Shown one piece after another: positions 63,864 to 64,000 of a stretch of 64,000 nt of DNA; positions within the stretch are counted from its first letter, which is position 1, and each line of letters begins with the position of its first letter. Under the pieces are notes generated by a model. It saw only the letters and a list, made by a program, of their open reading frames with translations, was not told the origin of the DNA and searched no databases. The position numbers and the translations under genes are program-made. This DNA is from Chondrus crispus (Eukaryota > Rhodophyta > Florideophyceae > Gigartinales > Gigartinaceae): the NCBI RefSeq assembly GCF_000350225.1, contig NW_005178990.1, positions 1-64,000 on the forward strand. Direction: 5' to 3'.

Positions 63864-64000
63864 TTAGTCTAGCATTCCCGCCATATCATCATCGTCACTG
63901 TCGAAATCATCTTCCAAATCTTCTGTTTGATGTCTCCACTCATTGGTGCCGCTTAGCACAGCGCTTTCGCTGCTGTCAATGTCTTGCGGTGCAGAAATGT
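63864..64000 (-). CDS. Acidic C-terminal tail of a gene continuing past the window
   Basis: The minus-strand frame enters from the right edge: APQDIDSSESAVLSGTNEWR, then DLEDDFDSDDDDMAGMLD, with TAA at 63864-63866. An acidic tail like this is common in transposases and nuclear proteins. Too short to identify. Confidence 0.35.
   Translation of the reverse strand, partial: ISAPQDIDSSESAVLSGTNEWRHQTEDLEDDFDSDDDDMAGMLD

Noticed and set aside
1..64000. tRNA or rRNA genes
   Set aside because: No cloverleaf with A/B boxes or rRNA-conserved stretches recognised by eye; a dedicated scan could still find one.

Overview
The window looks like nuclear DNA of a red alga; Chondrus crispus or a close relative is my inference. 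The supporting signs are a FKBP with a bipartite plastid and twin-arginine thylakoid-lumen leader, a HEAT-repeat protein resembling phycobilin-lyase/IaiH-type proteins, a type II membrane sulfotransferase-like gene, few and short (about 80-110 nt) GT-AG introns, and dense copia/gypsy elements. There are no operons, rRNA, tRNA or CRISPR arrays. Most of the 64 kb is transposable element or broken host gene.

Layout. 0-2.3 kb: C-terminus of an ER HSP90 (GRP94) whose HDEL is followed by a 20-residue extension, an unrecognised ORF, and a two-exon guanylate kinase whose 3' end is tandemly duplicated, with the attached copy frameshifted. 3.2-7.1 kb: one uninterrupted 1,322-codon transposase-like gene of a family I cannot name precisely; a decayed relative lies at 53.2-57.0 kb. 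7.7-8.3 kb: 219-bp tandem repeats. 8.9-9.5 kb: LINE-like remnant. 9.7-10.7 kb: hypothetical gene on the minus strand. 12.1-13.0 kb: plastid FKBP with one in-frame stop and one intron. 14.2-21.9 kb: a pogo/Tigger-like (DDE_1) DNA transposon whose left terminal inverted repeat is split by a copia element (5-bp target duplication, half-tRNA-type primer site) and whose right flank holds a probable solo LTR. 22.6-23.1 kb: HEAT-repeat gene.

25.0-42.8 kb: an hAT transposase gene cut by a 15.3-kb chromovirus-type gypsy element. That element carries a 3-kb spacer between gag and pol and a further 4.4-kb segment between two polypurine tracts, which includes an FG-GAP/VCBS-like fragment. 43.2-44.7 kb: WD40 remnant, sulfotransferase-like gene and C2H2 zinc-finger fragment. 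45.1-51.2 kb: a Tc1/mariner fragment cut by a second gypsy element, which has its 5' LTR, gag, protease, RT and RNase H but no integrase or 3' LTR. 51.2-52.7 kb: AT-rich DNA and a 35-bp minisatellite. 57.8-63.7 kb: a patchwork of truncated host genes (ARP5, an unknown gene, SHMT, a TMEM62-like phosphoesterase, a SNF2 helicase scrap, a GST-like gene).

Two themes run through the window. First, near-perfect palindromes with loops of 0-12 nt sit at or near places where reading frames or genes break. Second, many frames are closed by a single stop codon that one C-to-T or G-to-A change could have produced. Both may reflect genome decay or, for the palindromes, an assembly artefact.
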